Source: a virus. From it: 30,764 nt of DNA. This document shows, one piece after another, positions 1-11,300 of the stretch. A model generated the notes under the pieces. That model was given only the letters and a program-made list of their open reading frames with translations. It searched no databases and was not told the origin of the DNA. Every line of letters begins with the position of its first letter. Positions within the stretch are counted from its first letter, which is position 1. Position numbers and translations under genes: made by a program. The stretch is from positions 1 to 30,764 of IMG/VR virus record IMGVR_UViG_3300048919_000409, one strand, 5' to 3'.

Positions 1-483
1 GCTGCTGCCCGAGAGTGCGCCTTCGGCGATCCGGGCGCCGCTGACCGAGCCTCGCGTCTGCCGCAGCGCTTCGATCGCGGTGCCCGACCAATCCACTTCG
101 CCGATCTTCGTCGTGATCGCGATGCCCGCCCCCGTCGGCGCCGCGCCCGAGGTGATCCGGAGTTCGAAGGCGTAGTTGGTGTGGTCGGTGAAGACGGCCG
201 GCGTGTTGTTGACCGAGTTGTCTTCCGCGACCGCCCAGACCGCGTAGGTCCCTTTCGCTCCGCCAGGATGGGCTCGTTCGATCGCCCCGGTGATGAACCG
301 CCAGCGGCCTTCGATGTTCACCGCGGCGATCCCGAGCGCCGAGTCGGGGACGACCTGGAGCACCGTCGCCGACTTCAAGCTCAACGGAAGATCCATCTGG
401 GCGGCGCTGAGGTAGTCCTGGATGCGGTTGGCGAACCAGGACGGGAACACCTCTTCGCGGGTGAAGGCGTGGTTCTCGCTCAC
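1..483 (-). CDS. Tail fibre or tail appendage protein, N-terminal part (runs off the left edge)
   Basis: 161 codons are visible from a GTG start at 483, and the frame stays open to the window edge. The protein begins MSENHAFTREEVFPSWFANR and then has a beta-rich stretch with the segment KIGEVDWSGTAIEALRQT, a pattern I associate with the N-terminal virion-attachment part of phage tail fibres. It follows the DUF2313-like baseplate gene, where contractile phages normally place their first fibre gene. The 44-base gap upstream has no Shine-Dalgarno sequence but carries a promoter-like element whose TAGACT ends 6 bases before the GTG, so a leaderless message is possible. The fibre assignment rests mainly on position; receptor-binding parts would lie outside the window. 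Confidence 0.6.
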   Translation of the reverse strand, partial: MSENHAFTREEVFPSWFANRIQDYLSAAQMDLPLSLKSATVLQVVPDSALGIAAVNIEGRWRFITGAIERAHPGGAKGTYAVWAVAEDNSVNNTPAVFTDHTNYAFELRITSGAAPTGAGIAITTKIGEVDWSGTAIEALRQTRGSVSGARIAEGALSGSS

Positions 484-489
484 GGGGGC

Positions 490-520
490 AGTCTAGGTCG
501 CTGCGGGTTCTGCTCCCGCC
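490..520 (-). promoter_or_regulatory. Promoter-like element before the left-edge tail fibre gene
   Basis: On the minus strand GGCGGGAGC is followed by exactly 16 bases and TAGACT, then 6 bases to the GTG at 483. It lies in the only real gap in this part of the cluster, and the TAG inside it is not a stop codon of the upstream gene, which ends at 528. The same layout recurs at six other places in the window. The promoter role is inference. Confidence 0.5.
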
Positions 521-527
521 GGCGCGA

Positions 528-1079
528 TCAGCTCGGGTGGAAGGCTTCGAGATCCAGTTTGGATTTGTCGAGGACGAAGCCGGCCGTGCTCTCGACCAGG
601 ATCTGCCAGGCCGCCGGGCGTTCCCGTTCGATGATCCGCTTGGCAAATTCGAAGGTGACCGAGCCCGGAGGCGCGGCGATCAGCACCTTGATCCGCTGCT
701 GTTTTTCGCCAGCGCCTTCTTCCTCTTCGTAGCTCCAGGAGGCGCCGAGGAGCGCCGTGATCCGCGCCTCCCAGCCGAGCCCGGAGGCGTCGGGCGGCGC
801 AACCAGGACGGCGGAGAGCACGCGGGCGCGGCGCTGTTCGACCGTCATCCCTTCCGGGTTGACCGGCAGTTTGTAGAGGGTCTCCCACAGCGGCAGCGTG
901 AGGGCGTTGGCCGTGATCGGGATCATGCCGTCGCGGACTTCGCGCATCTTCGAGCGCATCCGTTCTGACTCGCCGGCGACCGCCACGCAGATCGCCTGAT
1001 GCTCGGGGGCGTTCTGCGCCCAGCCGGGGTACTTGCGGAGCAGTCGCTGGGCTTCGGAGCTGAGGACGCGGACGCCCAC
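528..1079 (-). CDS. DUF2313/YmfQ-like baseplate protein (XkdU position)
   Basis: A 183-residue protein. The start is GTG at 1079, whose G is also the last base of the TAG stop of the baseplate J gene (TAGTG), implying translational coupling. The N-terminus (LSSEAQRLLRKYPGWAQ) and length suit the DUF2313/YmfQ family of small tail-end baseplate proteins, which usually sit directly after baseplate J in Mu-, P2- and PBSX-like phages; here the order is the same. The longer reading frame upstream of 1079 is a shadow of the J gene and was not used. The family call rests on gene order plus general resemblance, since I see no diagnostic catalytic motif. It probably helps connect the baseplate rim to the fibres. 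Confidence 0.6.
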   Translation of the reverse strand: MGVRVLSSEAQRLLRKYPGWAQNAPEHQAICVAVAGESERMRSKMREVRDGMIPITANALTLPLWETLYKLPVNPEGMTVEQRRARVLSAVLVAPPDASGLGWEARITALLGASWSYEEEEGAGEKQQRIKVLIAAPPGSVTFEFAKRIIERERPAAWQILVESTAGFVLDKSKLDLEAFHPS

Positions 1080-2275
1080 TAGGGGACCGCGCCTTCGGTC
1101 AGCGCCGAGGTCGGGTCGAGGGTGGCGACTTTGGCCGGGTTGGAACCGATCGCCACGTTGGCCGCCGAGCCGTTGAGTTTGACTTCCTTGATGTCGTGGA
1201 CGGCGTCGAAGCCTGCGATCACCGAGGCGACCTTCTGGAGCACGGCTTCGTCTCCCGAGCGGACCGAGGAGAGGTAGGCCGCGACGGCCTCCAGGATCGG
1301 TTCTTTCATCGCCAGCGTGCCGCCGGCGCCGGTGAGCGTGAAGCCTTCGTTGAACTCGATCACCGCGGTGACTTTCACGTTGACCGCGGCCGCGGTTTCG
1401 ACGGTGACGGTGTGGCCGACCGGCGCCTTGCCGTGGCCTTTGCCCGCGACCGGGTCGAGTTCGGCTTTCACTTCGGCGACCACGGTCCCGGAGACCGGCT
1501 GCCCGGCCGAGGTCAGCAGGATCACCTTCACGGTGCCGGGGCCGTTCCACACCGGGATGACGATCGCCTTGCCGACGCCGGGGTGTTCGCCGGCCCAGAC
1601 TTCGTAGGCCCGGATGTTGCCCGAGCCGCGGCCGCCGAAGGCGCCGATCACGCGGCTCCGCAGCGCTTCGTCGGACTCTGGATCGGTGCCGCCGAAGATC
1701 GGTTCCGCGTTCGCGACGGTGACCGCGCCGGACGATTCGACCGCCGAGAGGATTTCGGTGACCTGGCCCGTGCCGGCGTCGGTGACGAGCCCGGCTTCGC
1801 GGGCCTCGACAGCGAGTTCGATTTCCCCGCTGGCGCCGATCACTCCCGATTCGGTGACTTCGTACTCCTTGAGGTTGGCGTCGGGGACCGCCGGCGAGAC
1901 GCCCACCACGGTGCCGAGCGGGATCACCGTCCCTTCGGGGCCGAAGAACGTGACCTTGCCGCTCGCCGGCGTCGCCGCCAGACGTTCGATCTCGTATCCC
2001 CCGGCCAGCGCATCCAGGTACGGCCCCCAGGAGAAGAGCACGAAGGTCGCGGCGACCATCTCCGTCCCCATCAGGTCGTAGCAGCGGGCGGCCTCCTGGA
2101 CCCAGCCCTGCGTGTTCATCTGGAAGAAGGAGCCGACGCGGGTGTCCACCCATTCGTCGGGATCTTCGACCGAGACGCCTTCGTTGGCCCAGGCGTCACG
2201 GCGGTCGGAGATCGTCTGCTCGGTCTCCTCGGGGAAGAGCGGCAGCAGCCCTAGGAAGTCTTCGGCGATCGCCAT
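1079..2275 (-). CDS. Baseplate J-like protein (Mu gp47 / XkdT type)
   Basis: A 398-residue protein, a normal length for the baseplate J family, which forms the wedges around the tail hub in contractile tails. The N-terminus has the typical helical opening followed by a segment on being wide of the membrane-piercing axis (WVDTRVGSFFQMNTQGWVQE). The middle has the family pattern of a Gly-rich beta region (GTVIPLGTVVG), then ESDEALRSRVIGAFGGRGSG resembling the conserved 'E.lR.Ri...' region, then NIRAYEVWAGEHPGVGKAIV. The ATG at 2275 lies just after the stop of the DUF2634-like gene. Downstream is the DUF2313-like gene. Order and motifs agree, so this is one of the safer calls. Confidence 0.88.
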   Translation of the reverse strand: MAIAEDFLGLLPLFPEETEQTISDRRDAWANEGVSVEDPDEWVDTRVGSFFQMNTQGWVQEAARCYDLMGTEMVAATFVLFSWGPYLDALAGGYEIERLAATPASGKVTFFGPEGTVIPLGTVVGVSPAVPDANLKEYEVTESGVIGASGEIELAVEAREAGLVTDAGTGQVTEILSAVESSGAVTVANAEPIFGGTDPESDEALRSRVIGAFGGRGSGNIRAYEVWAGEHPGVGKAIVIPVWNGPGTVKVILLTSAGQPVSGTVVAEVKAELDPVAGKGHGKAPVGHTVTVETAAAVNVKVTAVIEFNEGFTLTGAGGTLAMKEPILEAVAAYLSSVRSGDEAVLQKVASVIAGFDAVHDIKEVKLNGSAANVAIGSNPAKVATLDPTSALTEGAVP

Positions 2276-2276
2276 C

Positions 2277-2822
2277 TCAGTAGTTGGGGGTGAGTTCGAC
2301 TTCGGTCAACGGAACGGCCTCCTGCTCATCGGTGATGACGACCAGGTCTTCGATCGAGATCACGCCTTCGTCTGGATCGTATTCCGCCGTCACGTCGTCC
2401 AGTTCTTCTATGCGGTCGTGCTGGGTGAGCGCGTCGTTCGCCCGCGGTTCGAAGGTCACGAGCGCGTCGGTGGGATCGACTCCCCCGATCCAGTCGTCCG
2501 GGTCCTCGATCCCGAAGGCGGTCGGGAAGACGGCGTGGACACTCTGGGCGGTCTGGAGCGCGGCGTAGATCCACTGGCGCAGAGAGTCGAGCCCGCGGGT
2601 CTCGGCTGGGGCCGTCCCCACCCGCACGTAGCGCTCCGTGGTCTGGTCCCATTCCCAGCTCCGCCCGAATGGGATCGGTGACGGCGCGACCGCGGTCTGC
2701 CCGAAGGGATCGTCGGCGATCGAGGCCTCGGCCGCCGCGAGCTGTTCGGAGGCGTCGATCAGGTCGGTGTCTTCGATCGGCAGGAGTTCGAAGCCTGCGT
2801 CGTCGGGGAAGGTTTCCGGCAC
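2277..2822 (-). CDS. DUF2634-like baseplate protein (XkdS position)
   Basis: A 181-residue acidic protein. The central part, around GLDSLRQWIYAALQTAQSVH followed by FGIEDPDDWIGG, resembles the DUF2634/XkdS and gpW/gp25-like baseplate wedge proteins, in which the 'l.qwi...l.T.r' helix is conserved. It sits directly before baseplate J, as XkdS does in PBSX-like tails. The start is GTG at 2822. There is no Shine-Dalgarno sequence, but a TAACCT hexamer ends 7 bases before the start, with GGCGGGAGC 16 bases further upstream. This gene re-joins the conserved baseplate order after the inserted fibre and glycosyltransferase genes, so its own promoter would make sense. Confidence 0.65.
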   Translation of the reverse strand: MPETFPDDAGFELLPIEDTDLIDASEQLAAAEASIADDPFGQTAVAPSPIPFGRSWEWDQTTERYVRVGTAPAETRGLDSLRQWIYAALQTAQSVHAVFPTAFGIEDPDDWIGGVDPTDALVTFEPRANDALTQHDRIEELDDVTAEYDPDEGVISIEDLVVITDEQEAVPLTEVELTPNY

Positions 2823-2829
2823 AGAGGGC

Positions 2830-2860
2830 AGGTTACCCGCGCGCCGAGCACGCTCCCGCC
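2830..2860 (-). promoter_or_regulatory. Promoter-like element before the DUF2634-like gene
   Basis: GGCGGGAGC, 16 bases, TAACCT, then 7 bases to the GTG at 2822. The upstream 9-mer is identical to that at 512-520. The caveat is that the TAA of the hexamer is also the stop codon of the glycosyltransferase gene, so part of the match is constrained by coding. Confidence 0.4.
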
Positions 2861-3906
2861 GAGCGGCGATCGTCCTCGAAGCCGCGGCCGCCGATCACGT
2901 GCTCCAGGTAGCGCTCGTAGCGCGGCGCGATCGCCTCCATGCCGTAGCACTCGATCGCGCGCTCGCGCATCAGCTCGGAGCCGGCGGCGCGGTTGACGTG
3001 GCGGGCGAACTCGATCCCGTCGAGGTAGTCGCCGAGCGTCCGGCATCGCCAGCCGTTGAAGCCGGTCTGGACGGTCTCGGTGAAGGCGCCCACGTCAGGC
3101 GTCAGCGTCGGCGTGCCGCAGAGGTGCGCCTCGATCACCGAGCCACCGAAGGGCTCCAGGTAGATCGTCGGCTGGATGACGGCGAGCGCCCGGCCGAGCA
3201 GGTCGGAGCGTTCCTCGGGGCCGACCACGCCGACGCACTCCCCGTAGTCGGGCTTGTCGGGGCCGGCACCGGCCAGGATCAGCGGCACTCCCGCGGCCTC
3301 GGCGATCTGCGCCGCGGCGAGCGATCCCTTGCGTCGATCGAGGCGCCCGAGGTAGAGCAGGAAGTCGCCGCGGCCCTCACCGAGCTGGAAGTCGGCCGGG
3401 TCGAAGTAGTTCGGGATGACCGTGTCGTTCCAATAGGGCGGGTCGGCCGCCTCGAACATCGGGTCCGTGTTCATCGTGGTGACGGCGTGGTACCAGGCGT
3501 AGGACTCGAAGACGCGGTAGGCGGCGAAGGTGCCCGAGTAGCCGACGCCGTACTCCACGGTCATCGGGGCACCGACGAAGTCGGCGAGTTCCTTCTGACG
3601 GGCGCCGCCGATGATCCCCACGATGTCCTCGGCGTCACGGCGGCGGTCGTAGACGTTGCGGGCTCCGCTCATGTTGGCCTCGGCCCAGCTCGCGTCGAAG
3701 GGCAAAGGCTCCATCTCGGGCCACGCCTTCACGACGCTCACGTTCTCGGTATCGGCGAGGTCGGTGCGGCCGTCGCAGTAGAGGATCACCTCGTGGCCGC
3801 GGGCCGCCATCATCTGCGCGAAGCGACGCACCTTGCCGCTGTAGGCGCACGTCGAGTTGTCGCGGGTGACGGGGCGCCCCGGCAGCGCTGGAAGATGCAG
3901 CCGCAC
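2833..3906 (-). CDS. Glycosyltransferase, GT4-like (GT-B fold)
   Basis: A 357-residue protein that should transfer a sugar from a nucleotide-sugar donor to an acceptor. Residues 20-50 contain GKVRRFAQMMAARGHEVILY, the usual N-terminal Rossmann-like half of GT4 enzymes. Residues 183-194 read LLYLGRLDRRKG, the conserved 'GRl...KG' donor-domain start. Residues 250-261 contain EPFGGSVIEA with the E-x7-E pair (E251 and E259), followed by CGTPTLTPDVGAF, typical of retaining GT4 enzymes. There is no signal peptide or membrane segment. The GTG start at 3906 overlaps the preceding TAG by one base. A sugar-transfer enzyme between baseplate genes is unusual; the nearest plausible acceptor is the Thr-rich collagen-like fibre two genes upstream. 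Donor and acceptor cannot be read from sequence. Confidence 0.88.
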   Translation of the reverse strand: MRLHLPALPGRPVTRDNSTCAYSGKVRRFAQMMAARGHEVILYCDGRTDLADTENVSVVKAWPEMEPLPFDASWAEANMSGARNVYDRRRDAEDIVGIIGGARQKELADFVGAPMTVEYGVGYSGTFAAYRVFESYAWYHAVTTMNTDPMFEAADPPYWNDTVIPNYFDPADFQLGEGRGDFLLYLGRLDRRKGSLAAAQIAEAAGVPLILAGAGPDKPDYGECVGVVGPEERSDLLGRALAVIQPTIYLEPFGGSVIEAHLCGTPTLTPDVGAFTETVQTGFNGWRCRTLGDYLDGIEFARHVNRAAGSELMRERAIECYGMEAIAPRYERYLEHVIGGRGFEDDRRSAGACSARG

Positions 3907-4223
3907 TATTCGAGCGGCGTGATCGTGCAGGGGCCTTCGACCAGCGAGCCGAGATGCTCACGACAGGCCTGTGTGCTTGAGGCCGCCGTGGCGATCCTGA
4001 ACGCTGCCGGGGTGTGGCAGCCCTCCGAACGACACTGCTTTCCTTCTCGGGTCGCCACCGCCAGGTCGAGCATCCCCTCGACCAGCGAGATCGCTTCCTC
4101 GTACAGCACCTCGGCGTCCCCTAGTTCCTGGTCGCGGGGCGTGGCGAGGGCGGCGAGCTGCTGCTCGGTGAGCGTCCCGGCCTCGGCGACCGGATCTCCC
4201 GTGTAATCGACGGCGTCAACCAC
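3906..4223 (-). CDS. Small Cys/His-containing protein of unknown function in the fibre-glycosyltransferase insert
   Basis: A 105-residue protein with a GTG start at 4223. The N-terminal half is acidic and helical. The C-terminal half has a possible metal site: CRSEGCHTPA near residue 65, then CREHLG near residue 90 and a Cys near the end. The arrangement C-x4-CH ... C-x2-H resembles small zinc-finger-like inserts common in actinobacterial phage proteins, but I cannot name a family. It lies between the collagen-like fibre and the glycosyltransferase and overlaps the latter by TAGTG, so the three are probably translated together. A TAGGCT hexamer ends 6 bases before the start. A role in fibre folding or modification is only a guess from position. 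Confidence 0.7.
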   Translation of the reverse strand: MVDAVDYTGDPVAEAGTLTEQQLAALATPRDQELGDAEVLYEEAISLVEGMLDLAVATREGKQCRSEGCHTPAAFRIATAASSTQACREHLGSLVEGPCTITPLE

Positions 4224-4227
4224 GCGA

Positions 4228-7528
<3,301 letters not shown>

Positions 7529-7534
7529 GGTCGC

Positions 7535-8329
7535 CTACTTCGCGCCGGCGATCAGGACGCCGTTCTTTTCGGCGACCGTCCCGCCACTCTTGCCCGGCTG
7601 TTCCGGGATCTTGATTCGGTCCCCGACCTTGTAGCGGCCCATCTTCACGAGCGGATCTTCCGAGCCCCACGAGCTGATGCCGTTCACCGCGGCGATCAGC
7701 CTCCATTCGGAGCCGTTGCCGTAGTAGTGGTCGGCGAGGTTGCGGAGCGTCGTGTCGTCGGTGATCGTGGTCGTGGTCGGCAGGTTGGACGCCGAGCCGT
7801 GGGAGCGCTCGACCGCGGAGATCTGCCGGTGCGAGCTGAGGTCCATCGACAGGTAGCGGGCGTCGGCCTCGCCGCGTTTGAGGCTGATCGACAGGCGCCG
7901 CAGCGTGGCGTAGCCGGCGAACTCGGCGAATTCACCCTTGGGCTTGTTCAGCACGAGCAGGTCGAAGATGGCGCGGCGGCGGAGGATGCGTTGCAGCTCC
8001 TTTTTGACGTGCTCCATCGTCACGTCCGGGTTGACCAGGAAGCCGGGGTCCCAGGTCATGCTCATCGCTTCGGGCGAGACGGTGTGGAGCGCCGCGGCGT
8101 GGTCGCCCGCGGCGGCCTGGGCGAAGCGGCCGGCGCCGACGGTGTCGAACTCTTCCCAGAGCGCTTCCTCTTCGACGGTGAACTCGTCGCCGATCACCAC
8201 AGGCAGGATCAGGGGCGCGCGGAGCACGGCGCGGGGGGTGAGCCCGCGGATCGCGCGGAAGCGGGCGTGGAGGCCCTCCCGCGGGTGGCCTTTGACGTTC
8301 AGGGCGTGTGGGTGCTTTTTGTCGGGCAT
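7535..8329 (-). CDS. LysM-domain tail protein (XkdP-like)
   Basis: A 264-residue protein starting at ATG 8329, overlapping the tape measure stop (TGATG). The first 180 residues are a mixed helical and beta domain (DPGFLVNPDVTMEHVKKELQ and similar). Residues about 188-242 form a LysM domain: TITDDTTLRNLADHYYGNG, then WRLIAAVNGI and YKVGDRIKIP. LysM domains bind N-acetylglucosamine-containing polymers such as peptidoglycan. A LysM protein directly after the tape measure gene is typical of PBSX-like tails (XkdP) and P2 gpX-like proteins, where it forms part of the hub. A short flexible tail of about 20 residues follows the LysM. Confidence 0.85.
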   Translation of the reverse strand: MPDKKHPHALNVKGHPREGLHARFRAIRGLTPRAVLRAPLILPVVIGDEFTVEEEALWEEFDTVGAGRFAQAAAGDHAAALHTVSPEAMSMTWDPGFLVNPDVTMEHVKKELQRILRRRAIFDLLVLNKPKGEFAEFAGYATLRRLSISLKRGEADARYLSMDLSSHRQISAVERSHGSASNLPTTTTITDDTTLRNLADHYYGNGSEWRLIAAVNGISSWGSEDPLVKMGRYKVGDRIKIPEQPGKSGGTVAEKNGVLIAGAK

Positions 8330-11300
8330 CAGCCGGTCAGTTCTCGCTCGGGGACACCATCGGAGGATTCCAGATGCCCGGCCAGCTTCCCGGCCAGCTC
8401 ATCGGCGAGGCGCCCGGCGATCCGCTTCGCGTCGCTCTCGTTGCCGATGTGCGCGCCGCGGAGGTCGAGCGCGATCTTGAAGGTGTGGCCGCCCGAGCCG
8501 GTGCGGCCGCGGCCCGCCGGCGTGATCTGCACGTCCTCGGGACCGTGGCCCTCGCCGGCGCCGAAGAGCGTCGGGTTCTTGACGCGGAAGTGGCCACCGC
8601 GGGCGAACCAGCCGGCGAAGCCGGGGCGACGGCCGCCGAGCGCGAAGCCCTGGGTGAACGCGGTGCGGGCGCCGCCTTCGCGGACATCCTGGCGCGGGAT
8701 GCCGGGGCGCTCCCACTGGTTCATAAAGAGTGCGGCCGCGGCCTCGGGCGTGCCCGCTTTGTTCAGTGCCGGGATGAGCCCCGAGCCGCCGTGCTGGAGC
8801 ATGAAGCGCGTCTGGAATTCGGGGCTCGTCCAGTGGTTGCCGCCCGCGGCCTTGAGGTTGGCGAGCGAGATCGCACCGGCGGTGAAGCCCCAGAGACCGC
8901 CGCCGCCGGTGCCTTCGGCGCCGGGGTCCATGCTCGACTCGGCGTAGGCGTTGCCGATGATCCCGGCCGCGCCGACTTTGTTCGCGCCGGCGGAGAAGAG
9001 CACGCGGGCGATCTGCCGTTCGACGGCGCTCCGACTGCCGCCCGGCGCCGCCGAGCCCCCCGCCAGGCCGCCGCCCCGTTTGCCGAGGATCTTGTTGATG
9101 TTCTGTTCGAGCCCGGCGGCCTGCATTTCGTTCGAGCGGGTGACCATCGCGCCGCCGAAGCCGCCGAGTTTCGACTGAGCGCCTTTGAGGCGGATGTGCT
9201 GCGCCGCGCTGCCGAGGACGCCGCCCCTGGCACCACCGGCGCCGGCCGCGAGCTTGCCGATCTGGCCGACGGCGTGGGCGACGCCGAGGTGGATGTGGTT
9301 GGCGTGCTCGCCCCACACCGCGGCGTAGTAACTAGGGTCTACGAACTTCCCGTCGCTGACCGAGAGGTTCGGGTTGTGGATGCCCTCGGTGAGCTGGCGG
9401 TAGAGCCCGGTCTGTTTGATCCAGGCCGAGGCGTCGAACATCGTCTGGGTGTCGCCCGCCACGTCCACCGCCTCGCCGGCGTAGTGCAGCGAGCCCGAGA
9501 CGTGACCGCCGCTCGTGGTGCTCGTGACGGAGAGGCCGGGGTAGTGGCCGAGCACGACGCCCGCGACCTCGCGGATGCCCTGATGCAGGCCCGCCGGCCC
9601 GATGCCCCGCCATGCGGTCCCGGCCGTGGCGCCCGGCCGTTTGCCGCGGCCGCCGAGAGCGAATGCGCGGGGCTGCTCGGAGTGGGCGCGGCCCTCGTTG
9701 GCGATCTCGCGCCCGAGCGACGTGCCGAACTGGCCGAGCATTTTGTCGACGCGGTTCTCGGTGTGGCGGTTGGCGAAGTACAGCTCGCCGCCCGCGGCCA
9801 TCCCGCCGCCGGGGATCGGCACCGTGTCGTGCAGCGTGCCCGTCATCGGGATGCGGCCGCCCGTGGCCATGTTGTTGATCGTTTTCGAGGCCTGCCCGTG
9901 GTTGTGGGCCTGGGCGTTCAGTTCCGAGCCTCGTTTGGTCGGCGTCCCTTTCTGCGCTTCGTGGACGATCGACTGCGCCTGGCCGGGCTTGTAGCCCATG
10001 TGTTCGAGGATCGAGAAGGCCCGTTTTTCGAGGGCGGTGAAGTTCTTGTTGACTTCCGAGTACGCGATCTGGGAGTTGGTCGTGAGGAGTTCGTTGACTT
10101 TCGACCAGGATTTCCCCGAGGTGTCAACGATCTTCCCGTTGATGATTTCGACCGACTGCCCCATCCGGGCGAAGCGCTGTTCGATCCCTTCGGCGTATTC
10201 GTTGACGACGCCCTTGAGTTTCGGGTTGCCTTTCGCGAGTTCGCGCGCCCATTCCATCCCGAGCTGGTCGAACTGTTTGAGGGTGTTGCCGTGGAAGGTT
10301 TTCGCTTCTTTTTCGAGTTCGGAGATCGCCGTGCGACCCGCGCCTTTTTTGCCGTGTTCGGCCCGGATGCCGAACGATTCCCCGATGTCGGCGACGACGC
10401 CTTCGGCTCGCCCTTTCCGAGCTTCGCCCTGGTATTCGCGGAAGGCGACCCGGCCGTGGGCGATCGTTTTCGCGCGGACCTTCTCTTCTTCGGCCGAGAG
10501 CGTTTCCGGGCCGATCCCCTGCGTGCCGATTTCCACGGTGTGGGCGTAGGCGCCATAGAGCCGCCGCTCTTTCTGCGCCATCGACAGGTCTTTGTTGCCG
10601 GTGATTTTGCTGAGGATGTACTGGGCCTGGCGGGCGCCCTTTTCGGCCTCTTCGTTCTTGTTCGGCGGCGCAGGGAAGAGTCCGAACGTGGCCTGGTTGG
10701 CCCCGCCGGCGACTTTGTCGAGGAAGTTGCCTTCCGTGCCGAGCGCGCCGAGCCCACCGCTGACCATCAGGTAGGGGGCGATGCTGCCGAGGAAGCCGCG
10801 GCTGAGTGACTCGACGGCGCCGCCGACTTTCGTGCTGCGGGCCACGGTCGAGAGGGCGCCGATCCGGCTGACCCCCGCCTCGCGCTCCAGTGCGTAGGCC
10901 GAGCCGATCTCGCCGGCCCCGAGCGGAGCGCCGTAGCGGTTGGTCCCGAACGAGCCGAAGGTGCTCGGGCCGCGGCCGCCGCCAACGAAGGGGACCATGC
11001 CGGTCGAGCCCGTCGCCGCGGTGCCGGTGATCTTGCCGCCCAGCCCTTTTTTGAAGTTGCGGACGCCCGCGCCCCCGGCAAGCAGCAGCGGCAGGCCCCC
11101 GGTCGAGAGGAGCCCGGCGCTGGAGAGCGTCTGCACGAGGGTGGCGCCCTCTTCGACCAGCGGCGTGAGCTGCTTGCCGATTTCGAAGAGGAAGGTGGTG
11201 ATTTTGGAGAGCCCGCCCGCGATCTTCTCGGTGCCTTCGGCGCTCTTTTCGAAGAAGTTGGTGATTTCCCGCGGGTTGTTTTTGACCCATTCGTCCCACG

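Noticed and set aside
528-2153. A 541-codon version of the DUF2313-like gene
   Set aside because: The upstream part is a shadow of baseplate J; the GTG at 1079 overlapping the J stop is the sensible start.
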